A stretch of DNA of 64,000 bases, from positions 620,001 through 684,000 of the forward strand of contig NZ_CP096019.1 in the NCBI RefSeq assembly GCF_023115355.1. The letters are read 5' to 3'. Position numbers and translations under genes: made by a program. The stretch comes from Halocatena salina. GTDB lineage: Archaea > Halobacteriota > Halobacteria > Halobacteriales > Haloarculaceae. A model generated the notes under the pieces. That model saw only the letters and a list, made by a program, of their open reading frames with translations. It did not search any database and was not told the DNA's origin. Below are positions 17,180-25,649 of the stretch, piece by piece; the stretch's first letter is position 1; the number at the start of each line of letters is the position of its first letter.

Positions 17180-18151
17180 ATGCAGACACACATCGTTCCG
17201 GTCGGGTTCGATTACGATCGGCTCATCGCGCCGCTCGTCCGGGATCAACTCGACGTGAGCCGAGTCATCCTCCTCGAAGGCGCTGTAGGAAGCGAGGCCA
17301 ATGTAGAATACTCTAAACACCTCGCCGAAAAGCTCGAAACGGATTTCAGAAACCTCCTCGGAGCACAGACGGAGCGGTTCGTCATCGAGGACGTGTACGA
17401 TTACGACACTGCCTTCGAACAGGCGTACGATCTCATCAATGAGGAACTCGACAGCGATGTGGATGGAGCTCCCGATGTCGGAGCGGAACGATCACCGGAA
17501 CAACGAACGTCCACCCAACGGGAGGTGTGGGTAAACGTCTCCTCGATGCCTCGAACGGTCAGTTTCGCGTTTGCAACAGCTGCCCATTCCATCATGGTCG
17601 AACGCCAGAGCGACCGCGAGCGCATCCACACCTACTACACCGTACCGGAGAAGTATCTTGAAACCGAACTCGCCGAAGAACTCCGCAACGGTATCGATCT
17701 GCTTTCAGAGATCAAGACATCAGAAGTGGCTGACGAGCGAATCGATGAGTGGATGTCCGACGCTCGCACGATGCTTGATGAGTTCGACGAACGGGGGACG
17801 ACGATCGGCGCGAAACGCGTCGGTAACAGCCACATCCTCGAACTCCCCGTGGCGTCGTTTTCGAACGTCAAACCGTTCGAAGAACTCATTCTCTTCACGC
17901 TCGGGGAACACGGCGAGTTCGAAAGCGTCTCTGAACTGGCCCAGACGCTCGCGCGCGATCTGAACGAGGAGTACACCAACAGCTTCCGGTCGAAAGTGAT
18001 CTACAACGTCGACCGACTCGGTCCCGGTGGGAAAGGCTACATCGAGCAGGAAGAACAGGGCAAATCCTACCGCACGCGCTTGTCCCGCATCGGCGCGCTG
18101 TGGGTCAGATCGCACGCCGACGAAAACGATCCGAGTGATTCTGCGATGTGA
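17180..18151 (+). CDS. HFX_2341-type (DUF6293-like) regulator
   Basis: The protein has 323 residues. The N-terminal half begins MQTHIVPVGFDYDRLIAPLV and has alternating strands and helices like a CARF/Rossmann sensor, including WVNVSSMPRTVSFAFATAA. The C-terminal third (from about 225) looks like a winged helix (LGEHGEFESVSELAQTLARD, VIYNVDRL). This matches the haloarchaeal HFX_2341 family of putative regulators as I remember it. It stands 155 nt after glpC, the hairpin lies between, and it may be separately transcribed. Control of the glp genes is possible from position but is not shown by the sequence. Confidence 0.75.
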   Translation: MQTHIVPVGFDYDRLIAPLVRDQLDVSRVILLEGAVGSEANVEYSKHLAEKLETDFRNLLGAQTERFVIEDVYDYDTAFEQAYDLINEELDSDVDGAPDVGAERSPEQRTSTQREVWVNVSSMPRTVSFAFATAAHSIMVERQSDRERIHTYYTVPEKYLETELAEELRNGIDLLSEIKTSEVADERIDEWMSDARTMLDEFDERGTTIGAKRVGNSHILELPVASFSNVKPFEELILFTLGEHGEFESVSELAQTLARDLNEEYTNSFRSKVIYNVDRLGPGGKGYIEQEEQGKSYRTRLSRIGALWVRSHADENDPSDSAM

Positions 18152-18175
18152 GGGTCGATCGCCTGCGTCGTTCTC

Positions 18176-18224
18176 TCAGTCCTCTGCGAGCCGGTCGGTG
18201 CTCTCCTACTGACGCTCGGTGTTG
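18176..18224 (+). repeat. 49-bp direct repeat, left copy
   Basis: This segment matches 19393-19441 at 48 of 49 bases; the mismatch is C18187 against T19404. It lies between the regulator stop and the HTH-PIN module, so the module is framed by the two copies. The similarity fades beyond the repeat on both sides. Confidence 0.85.
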
Positions 18225-18277
18225 CATCCGCAACCTTATTACTGATTATCCATTATCTGTAAACAGGCACACCATCC

Positions 18278-18865
18278 ATGGCACAGACAGCGTCACGAAA
18301 CGACGGAGAGATCGTTCACGATTTCCTCTCGGTCGCCGGGCTCCTCGAACAGCCCCAGCTTGCTCGTATCTACGCTTACCTCTACCGCGAAGGTGACGCC
18401 CCGGTTCAGGAACTGATGGATGCGCTTGATCTCCCCCAGGGATCTGCGTACACCTACGTCAATCGGCTCACTGATGCAGGGGTACTCACCATCACCACCG
18501 ACGCCCAACCCCACCAGTACGGAGCCGTCGAGATTGAACTGACACTCACTGTCGACAGTGAGCGCGAATACACGATATCGCCGATCCTCATTGACGCCGT
18601 CGCCCGCCGAACGGAGGACGAAACGATCGATTCTTACATCGATCGGCGCGGCATCCATGGGCTTGCGATTGCCCTGACCCACACCGTCGCCCGCGAACGG
18701 GGCGAGACGACCCACCGGCTCGTGGCCGACGACCTCGATCTCTCGGCGCTGGAAGCCGAGGTGATCATGCAGGCACTCCGCCCGGTGGTTCGTGAGTACT
18801 GCTCGTTCGAAGATCGGGAGGCATCGCTCGCAGAGGTTGTTGACGCCGAGGATCTCGACGCGTGA
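18278..18865 (+). CDS. HTH protein, putative antitoxin/regulator of the PIN module
   Basis: The protein has 195 residues with an N-terminal winged helix (about 20-80: LLEQPQLARIYAYLYREG, VQELMDALDLPQGSAYTYVN). The acidic helical C-terminus (LVADDLDLSALEAEVIMQAL) may bind the toxin. The stop codon overlaps the GTG start of the PIN gene as GTGA, the translational coupling usual in toxin-antitoxin pairs. Haloarchaea carry many such HTH plus PIN pairs, annotated to my recollection as DUF7437-like. The gene looks intact although its partner is broken. Confidence 0.72.
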   Translation: MAQTASRNDGEIVHDFLSVAGLLEQPQLARIYAYLYREGDAPVQELMDALDLPQGSAYTYVNRLTDAGVLTITTDAQPHQYGAVEIELTLTVDSEREYTISPILIDAVARRTEDETIDSYIDRRGIHGLAIALTHTVARERGETTHRLVADDLDLSALEAEVIMQALRPVVREYCSFEDREASLAEVVDAEDLDA

Positions 18866-19381
18866 GTTCGAAGCACGTGGGAGATACAGGCTTTTTCGTT
18901 GCACTCGGAGCGCCGTCGAACGAGCGGTATCAGCAAGTTCGGGCATTTGCCAAGCACAACGAACTCACGTTCGTCATCCCAGAACGCGTGTACGACGAGT
19001 TGACTGAGGCTAGTTCCAGTAAGCAGTTCGAAACGGAGCCGATCCCGATCGATATCGTCATTGATGAGGGATGGGGATGCGTTGCTGAGCCACTGGAGTA
19101 TACGGATCCGCTGATTTCGAAGGCGATGGAATGGGGTTCAGCGCTACATTGCGAATGCTGACGATCGGCCAGAGGATACGATCGAACGGGCTGATTCTGC
19201 TCTTGGAGGACTCACCGCGCAACTGCTCGCCAGCGGAACTGCAACGCACGTTTATCTGTATACGACGGACACCGCTGCTGGTGAGGGCGTCAACGCGGTT
19301 CTTGAGAGCGCAGGATATGGGGATTCTGTGACAGTTGTCGATGGATTTCGATTCATCGAAGATCTGTTGGATATAGATTGA
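18862..19381 (+). pseudogene. PIN-domain toxin broken by a single-base insertion
   Basis: The frame starts at a GTG overlapping the HTH gene and reads as a PIN domain (GDTGFFVALGAPSNERYQQV, then VIPERVYDEL) to KAME. It then ends prematurely at 19161. Removing one A from the pair at 19130-19131 restores MDGVQRYIANADDRPEDTIE and a continuous protein to the stop at 19379-19381, ending DGFRFIEDLLDID, about 172 residues. The restored part has the acidic ADSALGG and YTTDTAAG segments expected at the nuclease centre. So the toxin was complete until a one-base insertion, unless the base is a sequencing error. Confidence 0.8.
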
Positions 19382-19392
19382 ACCGCCCGTTT

Positions 19393-19441
19393 TCAGTCCT
19401 CTGTGAGCCGGTCGGTGCTCTCCTACTGACGCTCGGTGTTG
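19393..19441 (+). repeat. 49-bp direct repeat, right copy
   Basis: This is the second copy of the repeat at 18176-18224, starting 11 bases after the PIN stop. It lies downstream of the convergent DUF1405 gene. Together the two copies delimit about 1.17 kb. Confidence 0.85.
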
Positions 19442-19505
19442 AACACCGCAAGCTCACGGACCGTGACGCTGCTCGTTCGATGTACGGTCTTGATGATATC
19501 GACCG

Positions 19506-20213
19506 TCATGTGGGCTTTTTTGTGCGAGTCGATAGCGCGAGAAACGTCGGAAGGATCGTCAACACCACTGCTCCGGCAGCAGCCACCTGTAACGCGGTGA
19601 CGCCGAGCCACGGCGTCGCGTCCGGAACGGGCAACACAGTATGGTGTGGGTCGCCGACGATCGGATAGAAATAATCCACGGTGAGATCCACCGTGTACCA
19701 CGCCACTGCGACCGCGACCGCGCGGACGGGGAAGTCTGCATACCGGTGGAGGACGAACGCTTCGACGACCATCAACAGGTGACTCCAAAAAAGGAAGTTG
19801 TACATCGCCGGATGGAGATACCCCCACGCGGGGAAGAACGCCAACAGCACGTACGGCGTCCACAGACCGAGTTTGATGCAGCCGAAAAACGCGAGCGCGT
19901 TGACGATCTCGCTCTCCCGTCCGAGTTTCCAGAGTGCGATGCTACAGGCGATGAACAGCGTCCCAGCGGGGCTATCGGGAACGAACGGCCACATCACGAC
20001 CGGCGTCGTGGTAAACTGGGGCCAGTAGTACCAGAATCCGAAGGCCGTACCAAGAAGATTGATTCCGACCACGAGCCACGCGAGCCGTAACCCGAGATCC
20101 TCGATCGTCTTGGGAACGGGGGCAACGTACCACGGAAGATCCTCTCGTGGCGGGAGTCCCTCGGAAGACCGCAAACGGTCGTACCAGCCCACCACCGCGT
20201 CGATGATTGCCAT
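19506..20213 (-). CDS. DUF1405-family membrane protein
   Basis: The protein has 235 residues with about six membrane helices, among them LAWLVVGINLLGTAFGFWYY, GTLFIACSIALWKLG and LHPAMYNFLFWSHLLMVVEA. The residue pattern (W-Y-x-x-Q-F, a conserved acidic/aromatic middle and the final GVTALQVAAAG helix) fits DUF1405 proteins of Firmicutes and archaea, which have no known function. I use the ATG at 20213; a GTG at 20225 would add four residues. It is transcribed divergently from pdxS. Confidence 0.75.
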   Translation of the reverse strand: MAIIDAVVGWYDRLRSSEGLPPREDLPWYVAPVPKTIEDLGLRLAWLVVGINLLGTAFGFWYYWPQFTTTPVVMWPFVPDSPAGTLFIACSIALWKLGRESEIVNALAFFGCIKLGLWTPYVLLAFFPAWGYLHPAMYNFLFWSHLLMVVEAFVLHRYADFPVRAVAVAVAWYTVDLTVDYFYPIVGDPHHTVLPVPDATPWLGVTALQVAAAGAVVLTILPTFLALSTRTKKPT

Positions 20214-20371
20214 ATTAGTAGACACCTTTCCGTGCCCACACCTGTGTCTTCCGTCGTGTGATCGCTATCAGTACCCCACACGCGTTGCCTATCGGCTACA
20301 CTCCTGTGGCACGGGGACCGCCATCAGACATAGACAGACCGGTTAAGTGGGTCCGGAACTGTGCTCAACAT

Positions 20372-21280
20372 ATGAGCGGCACAACAGATATCGAGGAACT
20401 AAAGCGCGGCACTGATCTGGTCAAACGCGGATTTGCGAAAATGCAGAAAGGCGGCGTTATCATGGATGTTGTCACCCGGGAACAGGCGCGCATCGCGGAA
20501 GACACCGGTGCGGTCGCGGTCATGTCGCTCGAAGCCGTTCCCGCAGACATCAGAAAGCGTGGCGGTGTCGCACGAATGGCCGATCCCGGTACGCTCGATG
20601 AGATCATTGACGAAGTCTCGATCCCCGTAATGGGGAAATGCCGGATTGGTCACACCAAAGAGGCCCAGATCCTCCAAGCGACCGGAGCGGATATGATCGA
20701 CGAAAGTGAGGTTCTCACCCCGGCCGACAACGACTACCACATCGAAAAAGAGTCGTTCACCGCTCCGTTCGTCTGTGGCGCGCGCAACCTCCCTGAAGCA
20801 CTTCGGCGGATCGACGAGGGTGCTGCGATGATCCGCACCAAAGGGGAAGCAGGCACCGGCGATGTCAACCAAGCGGTGACGCACCAACGCGCCATCAAAA
20901 GCTCGATCCGGGAGATCGAAGGCAAAACAGCTGAAGAACGTGAAATGTGGGCCAGAGAACACGAAGCTCCTGCCGACCTCGTTCACGAAACCGCAAAACG
21001 GGGCCGTCTCCCCGTCGTGAACTTCGCTGCTGGTGGAATAGCGACGCCAGCCGACGCAGCGCTCATGATGCACCACGGCTGTGACGGCATCTTCGTCGGT
21101 TCGGGCATCTTCGGCGCGGAAGACCCCGAAGCGATGGGACGCTCGATCGTCGAGGCCGTCAACAATTGGGACGATCCCGAGCGACTCGCAGAGATCGCGA
21201 CCGGCATCGGTCGGGGGATGAAAGGTCAGTCGAACGTCCAAATGAGCGACGAAGAAAAACTACAGGCCCGCGGTAACTGA
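20372..21280 (+). CDS. pdxS: pyridoxal 5'-phosphate synthase, lyase subunit
   Basis: The protein has 302 residues and a TIM barrel of the PdxS/SNZ family. Visible active-site residues are Asp32 (GVIMDVV), Lys89 ([13 protein letters not shown]), which forms the pentose adduct, and Lys157 ([11 protein letters not shown]), which takes over the intermediate. With the glutaminase PdxT, which is not in this window, it makes PLP from ribose 5-phosphate, glyceraldehyde 3-phosphate and ammonia. The start at 20372 ([13 protein letters not shown]) fits the family; the upstream extension is non-coding promoter DNA. Confidence 0.95.
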   Translation: MSGTTDIEELKRGTDLVKRGFAKMQKGGVIMDVVTREQARIAEDTGAVAVMSLEAVPADIRKRGGVARMADPGTLDEIIDEVSIPVMGKCRIGHTKEAQILQATGADMIDESEVLTPADNDYHIEKESFTAPFVCGARNLPEALRRIDEGAAMIRTKGEAGTGDVNQAVTHQRAIKSSIREIEGKTAEEREMWAREHEAPADLVHETAKRGRLPVVNFAAGGIATPADAALMMHHGCDGIFVGSGIFGAEDPEAMGRSIVEAVNNWDDPERLAEIATGIGRGMKGQSNVQMSDEEKLQARGN

Positions 21281-21341
21281 TCCACTGATCACCAGTGTAC
21301 CGTCTCGCGTAATGCTGTCAATAATATATTCATACATATTG

Positions 21342-21356
21342 TGTTATGATATAACA
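21342..21356. promoter_or_regulatory. inverted repeat upstream of the 321-residue gene
   Basis: TGTTAT-GAT-ATAACA is a perfect 6-bp inverted repeat in an AT-rich block, 43 bases before the GTG start at 21399. It could be an operator; chance occurrence in AT-rich DNA cannot be excluded. Confidence 0.3.
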
Positions 21357-21398
21357 TACCAACGAAAGTTAACGTATCTTTCTCTGTAATCAGCGAAC

Positions 21399-22364
21399 GT
21401 GCAAACGAACGTTATCGGTTCGGACCGAGACGAACGATACTGGTTCCATGCGCGGGTCGTTGCGCGTCAGGAATCATACCGTCAGTTGTACGGTGTACCG
21501 CCAAAACTGAATCCATGGGCGATGCGTGCCCGCTCCCGGGTGACGCGATACACCCCACATTGGGACGATTGGACCCCACGCGCAGCAGGGTTCCTCGTGG
21601 ATCTGTTTCAACGCGAAACATCGGTACGAGAGCACGACGGACGGTACGAATACGTCATCAAATACGTCGGGTGTGTCGTCGCTGAGACGCACTCGCAGGC
21701 ACGGTCCCGGCTCGAAACTCATCTCGAACACGGCTCGTTCCACAGCGTCGATATCACGGCAGTCGACGACGAGACCACGGCCCGCCTCGAATCCATCCCC
21801 TCGACGAGTCAGGCGATCGAGCATCAGATGACGGTTCATCCCCTGATCGGGGGCGAATACACTCCCCATGTTCCGGAGATACATCTCAGTGTCGACACGG
21901 GGAAGACAGTGGTCGGCGTTATCCGGCTGTTGCTGGCAAACGAACAGTTCAAAGCACAACTCGCGCGCGCTCGAGAATACCACCAGCAGGCGTACGACTT
22001 AGGACGGTTCAAGATGATGTTTGAATTGAATAAATCGAGAAACGAGCAGTTGCTTACGCTCTTGGATGCGATCGCTGACAACGAACGGGGTGCACTGGTC
22101 GGATCGGTGTCGCTCACCGAAACCCCGGATGTCGCGCTTGCCCTCGTATTGGACCACGATTTGGTCGACCGGATGTTACAGCTTGCGACGCGTCGGACGG
22201 TTCAAACTGGAGAGACGGCACAGTGGAAAGTTCCTCTAGTGGAAGCCTCACTCGATCGATTCCTTATCCACGCCGAGGAGGTGCTCGAAACCGAGGAGTC
22301 GACCGTCGTCGGCCCCAGTCGATTCCTCAACGCCGATGAACGCGAACCGATCACAGTAATGTGA
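21399..22364 (+). CDS. uncharacterised haloarchaeal protein
   Basis: This 321-residue protein has no family I recognise. The N-terminal 60 residues are basic-aromatic (RVTRYTPHWDDWTPRAAGFLVDLFQ), unusual for a soluble haloarchaeal protein. A long helical segment follows at about 170-215, and the C-terminus is acidic. There are no membrane helices and no clear metal or nucleotide motif. It starts at GTG (21399), preceded by an AT-rich promoter region with an inverted repeat. Its stop codon directly abuts the stop codon of the convergent thrB. Confidence 0.6.
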   Translation: MQTNVIGSDRDERYWFHARVVARQESYRQLYGVPPKLNPWAMRARSRVTRYTPHWDDWTPRAAGFLVDLFQRETSVREHDGRYEYVIKYVGCVVAETHSQARSRLETHLEHGSFHSVDITAVDDETTARLESIPSTSQAIEHQMTVHPLIGGEYTPHVPEIHLSVDTGKTVVGVIRLLLANEQFKAQLARAREYHQQAYDLGRFKMMFELNKSRNEQLLTLLDAIADNERGALVGSVSLTETPDVALALVLDHDLVDRMLQLATRRTVQTGETAQWKVPLVEASLDRFLIHAEEVLETEESTVVGPSRFLNADEREPITVM

Positions 22365-23246
22365 TCAGTGAGAACATAGCTGTGCCCCCCCACCGATCTC
22401 GGTCTGGTACGCCCGCGATTCGACGCCGTGATCGGCGAACGAATCGATCATGACGTTTGCGACTGCTCGTTGGTTCTGTTCGTGACAGACCGCGATGATC
22501 GCTGGTCCAGCCCCGCTGATCGTGACGCCGGTTGCACCGTGTTCGAGCGCGGTCTCACGAACGGACTCGTAACCTGGGATGAGATCGGATCGTACGGGCG
22601 TGATGATAGTGTCGTGCATTCCTTGGCCAACGAGTTCTGGGTCGCCACGACCCATCCCAGCTGTGAGGGTCGCTGCCTTCCCAACGGTGTCGACGACCTT
22701 ATCGATCGTCGTTCGTTCTGGGAGTACTCCTCGGGCTTCCCGCGTTGAAACGACGACTTCGGGGAGACACACCACTACCGAGATGTCTGTTTCGATCTGT
22801 GTGATCTCTTGGTCCGTTGCGATGGTGAATCCTCCGAGAATGGCGGGAGCGACGTTGTCGGTGTGGGCGGTTCCGGAGACGACTGCCTCTCCCTTTGCGG
22901 CGATCGGTACCAACCCTTCGTTGGAACGTTCCCGATCGTACAGCTCGTTGAGCGCAACCGCGGCTGCGGCCGCACTCGCTGCCGACGAACCGAGCCCCGA
23001 CGCCGGACGGACTCCCTTGTCGATCTCGATGTGAGCCGGTGCATCCAGCGCGCGGGCGACGGCTCCGACCGTGTTCTTCTCTGGATCCTCCGGGATGTAC
23101 TGATTACCGACGCCTCGCACATCGATCGTCGTCTCATCGGCTTTCTCGACGTGTACGACATCCGCCGGGCGGTTGAGGGCAACACCGAACACGTCAAAAC
23201 CGCTCCCAAGGTTCGCACTCGTCGCAGGGGCCCGGACGGTAACCAT
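22365..23246 (-). CDS. thrB: homoserine kinase
   Basis: The protein has 293 residues and a GHMP-kinase fold. Key parts are the N-terminal VRAPATSANLGSGFDVFG, the ATP-binding loop PASGLGSSAASA (81-92) and the C-terminal GVTISGAGPAIIAVC. It phosphorylates L-homoserine in threonine synthesis. It is monocistronic: its promoter faces the small zinc-finger gene and its 3' end meets the convergent unknown gene with no base between the stops. Confidence 0.93.
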   Translation of the reverse strand: MVTVRAPATSANLGSGFDVFGVALNRPADVVHVEKADETTIDVRGVGNQYIPEDPEKNTVGAVARALDAPAHIEIDKGVRPASGLGSSAASAAAAAVALNELYDRERSNEGLVPIAAKGEAVVSGTAHTDNVAPAILGGFTIATDQEITQIETDISVVVCLPEVVVSTREARGVLPERTTIDKVVDTVGKAATLTAGMGRGDPELVGQGMHDTIITPVRSDLIPGYESVRETALEHGATGVTISGAGPAIIAVCHEQNQRAVANVMIDSFADHGVESRAYQTEIGGGAQLCSH

Positions 23247-23419
23247 GTCATCGAGTTAACCGAGCGGGCGGATAAATGTACCCGAATGTGTCCGTCGGTT
23301 CACGACGGTATCCTCGCCCTTACACGACACATACCGAGACGACAATCGACAGCATATCGTATAAATCAAGAAATATGTTTTAATAGAGTGTAATCTCACT
23401 ATAGAGATAGTGATGACGA

Positions 23420-23521
23420 ATGCTAACGGGGATGTACGAGTGTTACGCTTGTGGGGAGGTGTTTGAAACGGCTCACGATCTCCGGTATCACGAACGGGAC
23501 GAACACGTTCCGGATCGATGA
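23420..23521 (+). CDS. tiny C2H2 zinc-finger protein
   Basis: This 33-codon frame, or 29 codons from the ATG at 23432, encodes almost nothing but one finger with the exact classic spacing C-x2-C-x12-H-x4-H (YECYACGEVFETAHDLRYH, then ERDEH). A TATA-like TTTTAAT lies about 45 bases upstream. Haloarchaea are known to encode many single-finger microproteins of this sort; targets are mostly unknown. It ends 60 nt before the flavoprotein gene on the same strand and may be its leader cistron. Confidence 0.6.
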   Translation: MLTGMYECYACGEVFETAHDLRYHERDEHVPDR

Positions 23522-23581
23522 GTGGGGACGAGATGACTGTGGATGGGAATCGACTTACGGAATGGACACGGACCGTTCCGT

Positions 23582-24928
23582 ATGATTGGCATCGTCGGTG
23601 GCGGCATCGCCGGGCTGGCGGCGGCATACCGACTACAGCGTGCGGGATACGACGTACAACTGTTCGAGGCAGGTAGCGACATCGGCGGATTGGCAGCGAC
23701 CTACGAGACGTCCGGAGACCGAGTCGAGGCGTTCTATCACCACCTCTCGAAGTCCGAGCAGACGATCGTGGACCTCGCCGAGGAGTTGGGTATCGGAGAC
23801 CGCGTCGAGTGGCACGTCGGCAAGAACGCCTACTACGTCGATGGTAGTGTCTATCCGATGGATACGCCGTGGGAGATCCTCTCATTTCCTCACTGGAGCG
23901 TGTACGATAAGTTCCGGCTGGGGATGTTGACGCTCGACGTCGACGTGCGCGGCGGTGTGCCGTCGTTCGACACCTACGAGCGGCTGGAGGATTTCGAGCA
24001 CACGCCGGTAAAGGAATTCGCCGTCGAACACACCACTCAGAACGTGTACGAGACGTTTTTCGAGTCGTTGCTCGACGCGAAGTTCGGTAGCCGGAAAGAC
24101 GACGTGAGCGCAGCATGGCTGCTCGGACGGATCAAGTTCCGCGGCGAACGCGATCTCCTCCGCGGGGAGGTGCTGGGCTACATCGAGGGCGGGTTTGGCG
24201 TGTTACTCGACGCGCTCATCGAGGCTGTTGGCAAGGAAAACATCACAACCGACGCTCGGGTGACCGACCTTGCGATTGAGAAGGAGGTACAGTCGCTGAC
24301 CGTCGAGACGGAGGAGGAAACGACGACACACGAGGTCGAGGACGTGATCGTCGCCACGATGCCGAACGTGTTGGAATCGCTCACCGGCTATCCGTGTGAG
24401 ATCGATTTTCAGGGATCGGTGTGTGCAGTCGTCGAGATGGACGAATCGTTGCTTGACACTTACTGGCTCAACGTCGCCGACGACGCGCCTTTCGGCGCGC
24501 TGATCGAACACACGAACTTCATTCCCTCCGACCGATACGGCGGCGAGCATCTGCTGTACATCGCCAGCTACATCCAAGATCGAGAGGAAGACCTCTGGCA
24601 GATGAGCGACGAACAGGTCACGGAGCACTGGCTGTCGGGGATCGAGGAGCTGTTTCCGCAGTTCGATCGGGACGTCGTCACCAACGTCCGCGTTGCGCGC
24701 AATCCCAGAACGGCCCCGGTCTACGAGCGGGGCTATCTGGACATGGTGGTGCCCTACGATCTCGGTTCGGAGGTGGGCAATGGCGTCTACTACGCAGGAA
24801 TGGCGAGTCAGGCACAGTACCCCGAGCGCAGCCTGAATGGGGGGATTTTGGCCGGCTACGCGTGTGCTGACCGCATCATCGAGGCTGAGGAAACCGATGA
24901 CGAACACGTCGATCCGATCGAAGCCTGA
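23582..24928 (+). CDS. FAD-dependent amine-oxidase-like oxidoreductase
   Basis: The protein has 448 residues. The N-terminal dinucleotide motif IGIVGGGIAGLAAAYRL and the following GGLAATYETSGDRVEAFYHH place it in the amine oxidase / protoporphyrinogen oxidase / UDP-galactopyranose mutase superfamily. The C-terminal flavin signature is VYYAGMASQAQYPERSLNGG. It is shorter on the substrate side than carotenoid desaturases and has no membrane anchor. The substrate is unknown; related genes often sit in polysaccharide loci, but no glycosyltransferase is next to it here. The start at 23582 puts the nucleotide fold at the N-terminus. Confidence 0.8.
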   Translation: MIGIVGGGIAGLAAAYRLQRAGYDVQLFEAGSDIGGLAATYETSGDRVEAFYHHLSKSEQTIVDLAEELGIGDRVEWHVGKNAYYVDGSVYPMDTPWEILSFPHWSVYDKFRLGMLTLDVDVRGGVPSFDTYERLEDFEHTPVKEFAVEHTTQNVYETFFESLLDAKFGSRKDDVSAAWLLGRIKFRGERDLLRGEVLGYIEGGFGVLLDALIEAVGKENITTDARVTDLAIEKEVQSLTVETEEETTTHEVEDVIVATMPNVLESLTGYPCEIDFQGSVCAVVEMDESLLDTYWLNVADDAPFGALIEHTNFIPSDRYGGEHLLYIASYIQDREEDLWQMSDEQVTEHWLSGIEELFPQFDRDVVTNVRVARNPRTAPVYERGYLDMVVPYDLGSEVGNGVYYAGMASQAQYPERSLNGGILAGYACADRIIEAEETDDEHVDPIEA

Positions 24929-25000
24929 TCGAACCGAGCTGTGGATGATCGATCACTGACTGCTAGAAGAAAGCAGCCACCGCTCCCGGCTTGATGTCGA

Positions 25001-25534
25001 TCAAACGAACTCCGGAAGTCGGTTAGTGTATCCCTTGGCGCGTGCCTGTTCCACTAACGATCGTACAACGTCCGTCTTCGCTCGTGTGTACGCCTCGAGA
25101 TCATCGGGATGCCGTTCGACGGCCTTCCGTTTGATGCGCTCGTATTCCCGGCGTGCCGTGGGATCCGCACGTAGATACTCCCGGAACAGCAACTGATTAC
25201 GAACCCGTTTGTCGTCCCGGGTGTGCAGTTTCAGGAACGTCGCACGATCGTCATCGCAACGAACGACGACGATACAGTCAGAGCTGTCGCTTTCGAGTTC
25301 GTACCGGCCCTCAGTAAGTGCGTTCGCAGCGTTACACATGGCGTCCCGATCGGCGAACACCACGATGATGTCCAGCACGGGTTTCCCCGGTACGTCCGGG
25401 ATGGCAGTGCTCCCAACGTGGAACGTCCCCAGCAGTCGTTCGTCCGACGCTTTCACTATCCGTTCGCGCTCTACTTCGTAGCAATCGCCATAGAGTGGAT
25501 CGGACTCGAACGTAATCTCGTTTCGTGGATCCAT
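25001..25534 (-). CDS. GrpB-family (UPF0157) protein, nucleotidyltransferase-like
   Basis: The protein has 177 residues. The family landmarks are FHVGSTAIPDVPGKPVLDI (about 38-56), in which G-S-T and D-I-x-V imitate a nucleotidyltransferase core, and the later basic helix RNQLLFREYLRADPTARREY. GrpB proteins are poorly characterised; some are fused to coenzyme A enzymes. It is transcribed leftward, convergent with the flavoprotein gene. Confidence 0.82.
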   Translation of the reverse strand: MDPRNEITFESDPLYGDCYEVERERIVKASDERLLGTFHVGSTAIPDVPGKPVLDIIVVFADRDAMCNAANALTEGRYELESDSSDCIVVVRCDDDRATFLKLHTRDDKRVRNQLLFREYLRADPTARREYERIKRKAVERHPDDLEAYTRAKTDVVRSLVEQARAKGYTNRLPEFV

Positions 25535-25649
25535 GAATACGGCGGCAGAGAAAAACAGCTACGCGGATAAAACAATTACCAATTTGTTTTAATTAACTTC
25601 TTACTTACTATTTCGTAGACCAGAGAGTTATGCGTTTCGATCGGACGAG

